Part shown: positions 56,778-64,000 of the stretch, piece after piece
Position numbering within the stretch: the stretch's first letter is position 1
Layout: the number at the start of each line of letters is the position of its first letter
Notes under the pieces: model-generated
The model's database searches: none
Told to the model about the DNA's origin: nothing
Seen by the model: only the letters and a program-made list of their open reading frames with translations
Made by a program: the position numbers and the translations under genes
NCBI GenBank assembly: GCA_943787205.1
Contig: CALSLN010000013.1
Span: 150,935-214,934, forward strand
From: an uncultured Rhodospirillaceae bacterium
GTDB taxonomy: Bacteria; Pseudomonadota; Alphaproteobacteria; Rhodospirillales; Rhodospirillaceae
DNA length: 64,000 bases
Direction: 5' to 3'

Positions 56778-58370
56778 ATGGACGCAGACAAATCGCCGAT
56801 TGATTACGACGGCTTCTTTGCCACACTCGCTCAGCACGTTGGGCCGGATAACGTCATAACCGACGAAGCCGCCCTGTCTCCCTACGGTAAAGACATCTAC
56901 TACGAATGTAGGCCACCGATTGCGGTCGTGCGGCCGGGCACCATTGAAGAGGTGCGCAATACTGTCCAAACCATAACGGTGGCCGGCCTATGCCTATCTG
57001 CACGCGGAGGTGGTCTATCCTATTCAGCGGGATACCTGACCGACCGGCAAGACTGCGTAACACTCGATATGCAGCGACTGAATGAGATCACCGAAATCAA
57101 TCAAGATGACATGTATGTTCGCGTTCAAGCCGGGGTTACCTGGAACCAACTGAATGAAGCACTCGAACCACTTGGCTTAAGAACGCCATTTTGGGGAACC
57201 GGATCCGGATTATTTGCGACTGTTGGCGGCGGGGTCTCGCAGAACGCCATCAACTATGGATCCGGTCGATATGGAACAGTGGCTGAAAGCGTCATTGGCT
57301 TACGCCTTGTGATGGCAAATGGGGAAGAATTACGAACGGGGTCGTGGGCGGCTGACGTCGAACCAAGTCCGTTCAATCGGTATTATGGGCCGGACTTAAC
57401 TGGGCTCTTTCTCGGAGATAGTGGCGCCCTCGGCGTAAAGACAGAGATTGCGCTCCAGCTTATCCCGCGCCCAACGGAAGTCCGTTACGCCGCCTTTAGT
57501 TTCGCTAATAGAAATGACTTTGCCAAAGCCACCGGCGCCGTCGGTCGGCTCGGTCTTGTTTCAGAGTGCTTTGGGCTTGACCCCTTCTTTCTATCCGAGC
57601 GGATTGCATCCACCGGCTTTGCCGATGACGTGGACAAGCTTCTAGGTATTGCTAAAGGGCAAAGCTCGATCCTGCGTGGCATGAAAGAAGCGTTCAAAGT
57701 AGCTGCGGCGGGTCGGCGATATCTTAAAGACGTAGGCTATACGCTTCATATGTCCGTCGATGGGCGCGATGACGCCGACGCCGATACGGCGCTGGAAAGC
57801 GTTAAAAACGCGTGTAGCTCTCACAACGGACGCGAAATTGAGGCAAGTATCCCTAAAGTCATGCGTGGGACACCGTTTCCTCCACCGATCATGATGCTCG
57901 GACCCAATGGAGATCGCTGGGTGCCTATGCACGGGATATTGCCGCATTCTCTTCATGCAACGTTGCTCGATGACATCGATGTTTTCATGGATGCCAATAA
58001 AGACGTTATAGAGCGGCATGGCCTGGTCTGGGGACAAGTGAGCAATCTGATTGGACAATCGCGGGTTCTGATCGAGGTCAACTTGTATTGGAAAGACCGT
58101 CGCACCGATATGATCGAAAGTTATCTTGATGACGACTTCCTAAAAACGAGGGAGACGTTTGAGCCAGACCCCTTAGCCCATGCTGCTGTAGGAGAACTGC
58201 GTAAAGGCTTAGCTAATCTGTTCCGGAGGCGCGGGGGGACTCACATGCAAATCGGTCGTAGCTATCCGTTTCTTGAGTCGCGGATGGATCCCGCGGCAGA
58301 CCTTTTGAGATCACTCAAAAAGACCGTCGATCCCAACAACTTGATTAACCCCGGCGCACTTTTTCTGTAA
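56778..58370 (+). CDS. FAD-linked oxidase (VAO/4-cresol dehydrogenase type)
   Basis: About 530 residues. The FAD_binding_4 domain includes RPGTIEEVRNTVQ, LSARGGGLSYSAGYL and GLFATVGGGVSQNAINYGSGRYG; the C-terminal cap follows, ending KTVDPNNLINPGALF, the standard closing motif of VAO enzymes. Members oxidise p-cresols, vanillyl alcohol, lactate or similar. No Sec signal is seen. ATG 56778 is preferred; an upstream GTG (56730) would add 16 residues. It is divergent from the SDR gene, so the roughly 120 bases between them probably hold two promoters. Confidence 0.88.
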   Translation: MDADKSPIDYDGFFATLAQHVGPDNVITDEAALSPYGKDIYYECRPPIAVVRPGTIEEVRNTVQTITVAGLCLSARGGGLSYSAGYLTDRQDCVTLDMQRLNEITEINQDDMYVRVQAGVTWNQLNEALEPLGLRTPFWGTGSGLFATVGGGVSQNAINYGSGRYGTVAESVIGLRLVMANGEELRTGSWAADVEPSPFNRYYGPDLTGLFLGDSGALGVKTEIALQLIPRPTEVRYAAFSFANRNDFAKATGAVGRLGLVSECFGLDPFFLSERIASTGFADDVDKLLGIAKGQSSILRGMKEAFKVAAAGRRYLKDVGYTLHMSVDGRDDADADTALESVKNACSSHNGREIEASIPKVMRGTPFPPPIMMLGPNGDRWVPMHGILPHSLHATLLDDIDVFMDANKDVIERHGLVWGQVSNLIGQSRVLIEVNLYWKDRRTDMIESYLDDDFLKTRETFEPDPLAHAAVGELRKGLANLFRRRGGTHMQIGRSYPFLESRMDPAADLLRSLKKTVDPNNLINPGALFL

Positions 58371-58504
58371 GACAAATTTTAATAAGTGATTGAATAGATT
58401 TGGCATCCGATCATGCTACGAGGCATACCGGCAGGCTCAAGGTTGTTTCCTCTGGTCGTGCCCCACGGAGTGCTCGAGTGGCGCGGACCTAGTCTGCTAA
58501 GTTT

Positions 58505-59326
58505 TCATTTCCAGGGGTATGTACGGAGATGGTCGAGAATGAGGTCTTCGGCGCGGTCGTCAGTCTGATAGTCGATACCCAAAAGCCCTTCCGTGTGCAC
58601 CAGACCCACATTGCCGTTCTTGCTTGAGAGTGGTCCGTGGGGAATGCCGGGCGGCCGCGAATAGTAGCCGCCTACGCAGCATGTATATCCAGGCTTGCCG
58701 TTAACCGTGGCGATGTTGACGTCACCACTGATGATGATGCTCTCCTCGCGCACCGGGTGAACCTCGATGCCTTCTTGAAACCACCCTGGCATCAGGCCTG
58801 CTAAATGGGTGCTGGTCCCGGTTTCAGGATCGGCGCGTAAAATCTTCACGAAGATTCCGGGATGAAACGCGACGCTCGGCTTCGATGCGGCGAGGGGGTC
58901 AAACCAATCCATCGTCCAGGTATCGAGTGCTGCCACGGTCTGTTCTGTCTTTGCGTCGGAGACCGAGGTCGTCGCGGCGGTGTATGCGGGCGCTTGATCC
59001 AAAATGATAAAAGCCGTGCAATCTTCTTTCGCTGTCCAAGGCGGTTGCGCCACGCCGCGCGGGTAAAAGCTGAAGGTCCCTGATTGGAGCACGTCGTCTC
59101 CGGCTTCCAGCGCGCCTTCCATCAGGAACAGATCTTGGCCCGCGTCACAAACAGCAGACTCTGGACGCGCCCACCCTTTGGGAATGTGAATTACGGCTGA
59201 GAGCGCCCCGGTGTCTGGGTCTTCATTCAAACGGCGCACCTGCAGGCCATCGGCTAATCCGGGGACGGACCAATTGCTTGGCTCGATATCAAACGCATTA
59301 AGGTTTTCTGTTTGCGGGCGTGTCAT
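58505..59326 (-). CDS. DUF4437-type double-cupin protein, paralogue 3
   Basis: A 273-residue relative of the 53808 protein: PKGWARPESAVCDAGQDLFLMEGALEAGDDVL in half 1 and VHPVREESIIISGDVNIATVNG with YYSRPPGIPHGPLSSKNGNVGLVHTEG in half 2. The match to paralogue 2 (PxGWARxES, HPVxEE, RPPGIxHGP) is clear along the whole length. It lies 34 bases after the alpha/beta hydrolase gene on the same strand, apart from the other two. Confidence 0.75.
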   Translation of the reverse strand: MTRPQTENLNAFDIEPSNWSVPGLADGLQVRRLNEDPDTGALSAVIHIPKGWARPESAVCDAGQDLFLMEGALEAGDDVLQSGTFSFYPRGVAQPPWTAKEDCTAFIILDQAPAYTAATTSVSDAKTEQTVAALDTWTMDWFDPLAASKPSVAFHPGIFVKILRADPETGTSTHLAGLMPGWFQEGIEVHPVREESIIISGDVNIATVNGKPGYTCCVGGYYSRPPGIPHGPLSSKNGNVGLVHTEGLLGIDYQTDDRAEDLILDHLRTYPWK

Positions 59327-59360
59327 GAAAGCGCTCCCAATAAAAAGTTAGCTCTATTTG

Positions 59361-60290
59361 CTACTTAATCTCATTGGCAAACTGAGCGGCGAGGTCGGCC
59401 CACTTCTCGGGTTGCGCCATCATTTCAAGCAGATTGCCTTTGGAAAACTCTACGTACTTAAAGTCAGGGCGCATTTTCGACACGCGTACGTCGATGTAAT
59501 GCACGTCGTCCTCGGTGTCGGTCAAAACCATACCAGGGACGTTGATCGCTTTCAGATCGGGTTCCATGTCGTATTGAAAGGCCGCCCAGTGGCCTATGTC
59601 AGGGCCCTGAATAAAAGATGTAATTGCCAACCAAGTTTTCGCATCGAGAATTTTCTGCTCTTGCGAACTCATCGGAAAATTCATCATGCGGGTTAGGTGA
59701 GAGCCGTCTAGCACGGGCGTGCGCGGCGTACCCTTACCCATACGAGACTGGTAACTGGCTCTTTCCTGAGCATTGAACAACGCCGCGCCATGCAGGATGA
59801 CACCGACAACACGGTCTGGGTTATTGGCGGCAAAGGCTGCTGCAATTTGAGCACCAGTGTGATGTCCGGCGATGAGAACCTTTTCGAGGTTCAGGTGCTC
59901 CAGGACATAAATTAAATTATTACCAAATTCTTGAATAGTCGGCTGGTGCGGCGGCCTGTCTGAATTGCCGTACCCCGGTGTGTCGATTGTAATTGCACGA
60001 ACTCCGAGTTCAGCTAGCGAATTTTGTACTTCGGCGAACTGAATCATCGACATCGGTGACTGGTGCAGCAGCATGATAGGGTGTTCGTAATCCCGAGGTC
60101 CGATATCGCGGTAATGGACTTGGCCCAAGGGAGACGCAGCGTATCCCTTGCCGCTGCTTAATACGCCCCACCCTTGCCAATCGTCGTTTGATGTACCGCG
60201 CATCGCATCACCGGCGCGCAACGGGGCCTCAATCAAAACCGCAACTGTAAACAACGCGGCGAGACCAACAATGAATGTTCGAATAATCAT
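59361..60290 (-). CDS. Alpha/beta-hydrolase-fold protein with His in the nucleophile position
   Basis: A 309-residue protein starting with a hydrophobic signal or anchor (MIIRTFIVGLAALFTVAVLI). Landmarks: HYRDIGPRDYEHPIMLLHQSPMSM and TIDTPGYGNSDRP. The nucleophile elbow is LIAGHHTGAQIA, His144 replacing the usual Ser, and the catalytic-His region reads EFSKGNLLEMMAQPEKW with no His. Hydrolysis by the normal triad is therefore not possible. The anchor suggests the domain faces the periplasm. Upstream ATGs up to 60419 are in frame, but the anchor start is more plausible. Confidence 0.8.
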   Translation of the reverse strand: MIIRTFIVGLAALFTVAVLIEAPLRAGDAMRGTSNDDWQGWGVLSSGKGYAASPLGQVHYRDIGPRDYEHPIMLLHQSPMSMIQFAEVQNSLAELGVRAITIDTPGYGNSDRPPHQPTIQEFGNNLIYVLEHLNLEKVLIAGHHTGAQIAAAFAANNPDRVVGVILHGAALFNAQERASYQSRMGKGTPRTPVLDGSHLTRMMNFPMSSQEQKILDAKTWLAITSFIQGPDIGHWAAFQYDMEPDLKAINVPGMVLTDTEDDVHYIDVRVSKMRPDFKYVEFSKGNLLEMMAQPEKWADLAAQFANEIK

Positions 60291-60541
60291 GAGAACAAGC
60301 CCCTGTCTAAGGAAGTGGAGACATCCAAAAATGTCATTGTAAACGGATATGCGATCAAAATAAAAACGCTGACGTCTTAGTTGTGTCCGATGCCGTGAAT
60401 CCAGTTCGAATTCGGTCACCTGGCGGTTCAGTTTTGGCTGTGTAGTGTTGCATAAGGCCTAATTATGGATGTTCCTGTTAGTTCATCTCTCGATGTGCCG
60501 ATATCACCCTTTCATCAAACGGAATCATCCCGCAATTTTTT

Positions 60542-60760
60542 CAACTGTTTAGAGACTGCGGATGAGGGGAGAGACCTGTCTCTAACCCAGGGGCTGATTG
60601 GTTGTGTGCGCAGTCACCGGCGAACATGTGTCATGTGATTTCCCTGTTAAACAGGGAACTTACGGAGAAAATTTCTATTTTGACCGAGTTTGCCGAAAAG
60701 CCCTGTCTGTAGTCCGCACAAAACCGCTCGGGTGAGGTAAAAGAAGGGGCAGGCCTCCAA
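60542..60760 (+). repeat. Dispersed palindrome-containing repeat, copy A
   Basis: Aligns with copy B from AACTGTTTAGAGA through GAGAGACCTGTCTCTAACCC, CAGTCACC-GCGAACA and CCCTGTTAAACAGGGAA to GAGTTTGCCGAAA, then skips about 200 bases present in B and rejoins at GAGGTAAAAGAAGGG. Contains the near-perfect palindrome around 60651. Lies in a 546-base gene-free stretch. Confidence 0.8.
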
Positions 60761-60965
60761 GTAGGCGTAAAGAAGGTGGGAACCGAATGTACACCGTTAC
60801 GGTCAGGCGGATGATCTCAGGCGGTGTCCTGAAATATTTAGATGGATTTTTCATCCGAAGGCGCTATGAGATGCCCACGAGTGACCAAAGCCGTTTAGCT
60901 CTGACAATGCCATTTACATCACTCACGTTGCCCAAAAAATCAAAGAAGTAGGAGTTTGAAAATAG

Positions 60966-61577
60966 ATGGACGTTGAACTGGAAGGTCTCTCCGAGAATGA
61001 TGCCTACGCGCTATTTAGCCAGATCATTATTCCTCGTCCCATTGCTTGGGTCTTAAGCGATAACGGAGAAGAGCACGGTGCCGAACGCTGGAACCTGGGG
61101 CCCTTTTCTTATTTTAACGGGATTACCAGTGATCCACCGATGGTCATGTTTTCAATTGGTGATGGTATGGCTGGAAAGATCAAAGATACGCATCGTAATT
61201 TGAAGAATAATCCTGAGTGTGTCATTAGTTTAGCGTGTGTAGACCAAGCTAAAGACATGCAAAATTCTGCCGAAGACTTGCCAGCGGGTCAGAGTGAAGT
61301 CAGTAAATTTAATATCGCTTTGAGCGACTGGAACTGGTCGATCCCGCGCGTGACAGCAGCTCCGGTGTCCATGGGCTGTGTTGCTCGTCAGTTCACACGC
61401 GTGGGCAACACAGAACAAATTCTGGTGTTTGCTGAAATCACCCGTCTCTGGGTACGTGATGATGTGGGCGCACTCGACGCGAAGGGTCAGGTGAGGATTG
61501 ATGTGGAAGCGTTTGATCCGCTAGCACGTGTGGGCAAAGGGGCTTACGCCCGCCTTTCAGAGATTTTTAGGGTCTAA
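60966..61577 (+). CDS. Flavin reductase-like FMN-binding protein, first of two
   Basis: A 203-residue split-barrel flavoprotein of the DIM6/NTAB type. QIIIPRPIAWVLS (FMN phosphate region), GPFSYFNGITSDPPMVMFSIG and KDTHRNLKNNPECVISL follow the family order, and the C-terminal part has GCVARQFTRVG. Members reduce flavin or bind it for oxygenase chemistry. Lies between copies A and B of the dispersed repeat. May supply reduced flavin to the monooxygenases at 54.7 or 32.1 kb, an inference. Confidence 0.82.
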   Translation: MDVELEGLSENDAYALFSQIIIPRPIAWVLSDNGEEHGAERWNLGPFSYFNGITSDPPMVMFSIGDGMAGKIKDTHRNLKNNPECVISLACVDQAKDMQNSAEDLPAGQSEVSKFNIALSDWNWSIPRVTAAPVSMGCVARQFTRVGNTEQILVFAEITRLWVRDDVGALDAKGQVRIDVEAFDPLARVGKGAYARLSEIFRV

Positions 61578-61640
61578 GAGCCCTGCTTAAGGGACTGTAT
61601 CGGATGCCGGTTGATCGCAGCATCTGGCCCGTAATGCTGT

Positions 61641-62017
61641 GAACTGTTTAGAGAATGTCGGAGAGGGGAGAGACCTGTCTCTAACCCAGAGACTGGTTGG
61701 CTGTGTGTGCAGTCACCAGCGAACACTTCTCATGCGATTTCCCTGTTAAACAGGGAAATTACAGGGAAAATTTTGGTTTTCGAGCCGGTTTGCCGAAATG
61801 CGCAGCCCGTACCCTGCACAACGCCTGGGCTCTGGGACAGAATTCCCTAAAAGCAGGAACAGGGAATTTAAATTCAAGAACAGGGAAAGATATGACCAAA
61901 ACAGGGAAGTAGGCCTGTGTTTTGTTATGCTGATTTATTGCGGATGAGTTTTCGAAAGGCACACGGTGTGCACCACGAATACCGGCGGATGAGGTAAAAA
62001 GAAGGGACACCTAGACC
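61641..62017 (+). repeat. Dispersed palindrome-containing repeat, copy B (longest)
   Basis: The fullest copy. It carries CCCTGTTAAACAGGG at about 61741 and four further AACAGGGAA or CAGGGAAA words between 61770 and 61910, giving an irregular ladder of the same core. The end matches copy A at GAGGTAAAAAGAAGGG. No gene is seen in the surrounding 574 bases. Confidence 0.8.
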
Positions 62018-62151
62018 TGTTTGTTAAGAATTCTATCTGCCGTTGTCAGTGTGGTGGATAGTCAATAGTCGCCAGAGACGGCATGGATCTCTTTTCTAAA
62101 GCAGCTAACGAACAATTTACTGAAGTTTATCCCTTAAAGCGAACGTCCTAA

Positions 62152-63142
62152 CTAGCCGCAACTGGCTCTACTCGGGTCGTTCTTCTCCATGGACACAGAG
62201 CATAGAAATTCTAGATAATCTCTAACGCTTTCTTTCGGATTCTCATACGTTACGTTGTGCCCAACACCGTCGTAAGTCTTTGTGCTGATCGGTGCGTTTA
62301 CCAAGCGTTTCTTGAATTCATCAACTTGGCTTAACGGCAAATTGCTGTTGGCTTCACCCCACATCAGCAGTGTCGGGGCTGTGATCACATTAAGTTCTTC
62401 AGTCGTGCGGCCAACCGTGAATTGTCGGTTGCGTTCGATCTCCGCCTCCCTTTGTCCGTCACGCATGTTGAATCGGTACCACTGGTCCACCACGTCATCC
62501 GAGATGTTTTGAGGGTCGCCGGCAACCCCACGCAGAATATTCGCCACTATCGATTTCGGCGTGTAGTACGCAAGGCCGTCAAACCACCAGGCCATTTGGT
62601 AGCGGTCATCGGGGCCTCTGGCCGGGTTCTTGAGCCCGCCAGAATTGATCAGGGCCAGACTCAAAACACGTTCGGGGTTTGCTGCCGCGTACTTGTAGGC
62701 GACCATTCCGCCGATTGATGTCCCCGCCAGGTGAAACGTCTCTAGCTCTAGCCGGTCGGCAAGTCGTTCAAGTAACGATACCGCGCGTTCATTTGTGTAA
62801 TTCCCTGATGGATCTACGCCCGTTAAGCCGTGGCTCGTGAGATCGAATCGTATCACGCGATGGGTCTGCAGAAGCGTTGGCATCCAAGAGTCCCATTGAA
62901 ACAAACTGCCCCAATGTCCGTGAACAAGAATGATTGGGGTTCCTTCGCCTTCGTCGCGGAAATGGACCCGAACGCCGTCGATAACTACGAATTGAGAGGG
63001 TGGGTTACCGTTCTCCTGCCTCGAAAACCTCAGCAGAAATATCGCGGTATATCCAAAGGGTAAAAAGAAAGCCGCCAACACATAATGCAGCAGTTATTGC
63101 CAATAGAAGTTGGCCGATCTTAAGCAGAATATTGAACGTCAT
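62152..63142 (-). pseudogene. Membrane-anchored alpha/beta hydrolase, one frameshift
   Basis: From ATG 63142 an N-terminal membrane anchor is encoded (FNILLKIGQLLLAITAALC). One extra base near 63013-63016 shifts the frame; removing it gives EAGNGNPPSQFVVIDGVRVHFRDEG and continuity with the hydrolase domain. That domain has PIILVHGHWGS, RFDLTSHGLT, a normal nucleophile GTSIGG, and the catalytic His in GVGHNVTYENP, so it is a competent enzyme, unlike two other family members in this window. Full length is about 329 residues. The substrate is unknown. Confidence 0.82.
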
Positions 63143-63364
63143 ATCCCTGCGTTTTCCTAATTGCACGGTTGGCCAGAAAGCGCATCTTCACATAACCAAT
63201 TGAATAACAAAATTAGAATGGAATCGAAGTGGGCTCTCAATTGGCAATCCCAATGTGGCACGTAATACGTGCGATTTCCGTATTAAGCCTGGAGCTTTCG
63301 CAAGGTCTGACGATAGATGAAGAGTGCGCTGAACTTAACCCGTGCCCCTAGAAAACAGATTGAT

Positions 63365-63892
63365 ATGTCGAATGCATCGAAAACCGAAACTCCATTGAAC
63401 ACCGCTGACTCACTTCGGTTGGCAATGCGTGGTCTTGCGAAATCCGTCACCCTTATTTCCACGACAGGCGAATCAGGGCAAAGGCATGTTATGGCAGCTT
63501 CGGCGGTGACACCTGTCAGTATGGAACCGCCATCCGTGCTCTTTTGCGTTAATCGCAATGCTTCCTCTTACCCAGCACTTTTCGCGGGCGCAGACTTTTG
63601 CGTCAATGTCTTGGCACAATGCCACTTAGATTTGGCCCATTATTGTAGCGTGGGCGCAAAAGGAGAATCTCGTTTTGACCAGGGTACCTGGCTTAAGGAT
63701 GAGTCTGGACTTCCATATCTAGCCGATGCACAGGCGGCAATCATTTGCACGCAAGATTATCGCTTACCTTACGGGTCTCATGACGTCTTCTTTGGCCTGG
63801 TGAGCACAGTACATTTTGGCTGCGAGATTGATCCGTTAGTCTATGCCGACGGTGCCTACATAGGTCTTGCTGACCAGGCTCTCATTCCGTAA
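63365..63892 (+). CDS. Flavin reductase domain protein (HpaC-like), second of two
   Basis: About 175 residues of the FMN reductase family that partners two-component monooxygenases. LRLAMRGLAKSVTLISTTG, then VMAASAVTPVSMEPPSVLFCVNRNASSYPALFAGADFCVNVLAQCHLDLA is the typical order. GRHV-like RHVMAASA takes the position of G-x-TA-A. ATG 63365 is preferred; ATG 63317 adds 16 residues in frame. It is the most probable partner for the acyl-CoA-dehydrogenase-fold oxygenase at 54.7 kb. The remaining 108 bases to the window edge show nothing recognisable. Confidence 0.85.
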   Translation: MSNASKTETPLNTADSLRLAMRGLAKSVTLISTTGESGQRHVMAASAVTPVSMEPPSVLFCVNRNASSYPALFAGADFCVNVLAQCHLDLAHYCSVGAKGESRFDQGTWLKDESGLPYLADAQAAIICTQDYRLPYGSHDVFFGLVSTVHFGCEIDPLVYADGAYIGLADQALIP

Positions 63893-64000
63893 TTGATGCG
63901 GTTAGCTGAGTGTTCATACCCGGCACCGAATTCAAGTGTATGAATTATTCACGACTGAAAACCATATCCTCAAAAGCGAGTCCGGCCGGCCCCATTTTTA

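Noticed and set aside
1..64000. CRISPR arrays, tRNA or rRNA genes, prophage genes
   Set aside because: No regular direct repeats with spacers, no cloverleaf-type sequences noticed by eye, and no phage structural genes.

Overview
The window looks like chromosomal DNA of an alphaproteobacterium. The clearest sign is a C4-type 5-aminolevulinate synthase (HemA, glycine plus succinyl-CoA) in an operon with DUF2849 and DUF934 sulfite-reduction proteins; small families common in alphaproteobacteria (DUF3775, DUF6481) agree. No rRNA, tRNA, CRISPR array or replication origin was seen.

Layout. 1-8.4 kb: end of a glycerophosphodiesterase gene, DUF3775, then a damaged surface-polysaccharide region (NeuB-like synthase, glycosyltransferases, galE, FkbM methyltransferase). 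8.5-11.4 kb: a secreted SnoaL-like protein, a badly decayed PhoR-type kinase gene and a membrane LytTR regulator. 13-15.6 kb: exported DUF1838 and nitrilase-type proteins. 15.9-24.3 kb: an intact ten-gene operon encoding every step from glycine to siroheme, together with the siroheme enzyme sulfite reductase and APS reductase. 24.5-31 kb: a membrane hydrolase, remains of a PP2C/STAS signalling pair, recQ and DUF6481. 31.3-42.3 kb: a catabolic region with a luciferase-like monooxygenase, alpha/beta hydrolase and triple-domain RidA protein (the same family set as the pyrimidine Rut pathway), followed by two hydroxyacid-type dehydrogenases, a CocE hydrolase, an Asp/Glu-racemase-like enzyme, an amidohydrolase and a lone ABC binding protein. 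47.6-63.9 kb: a second catabolic region with an acyl-CoA-dehydrogenase-fold flavin monooxygenase, two flavin reductases, three double-cupin proteins, several alpha/beta hydrolases (two lacking canonical catalytic residues), an SDR, a VAO-type FAD enzyme, an M24 peptidase and an MFS transporter.

Five copies of one 1,252-bp IS3-family (IS407-group) element lie at 3421, 11809, 25954, 43604 and 46196. They have the same length and identical predicted proteins. None has a flanking target duplication, and four of the five abut truncated genes whose missing parts are not on the other side. They therefore mark rearrangement breakpoints, or joins made through repeats during assembly.

Many genes outside the sulfur/heme operon are interrupted by single-base frameshifts, mostly an extra G or C in a short run. 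The reading frames resume cleanly, so sequencing or consensus error is as likely as real decay; such genes are labelled frameshifted. A second, older dispersed repeat built around CCCTGTTAAACAGGG occurs at about 28.4, 60.6 and 61.7 kb, with a possible relic at 42.5 kb.
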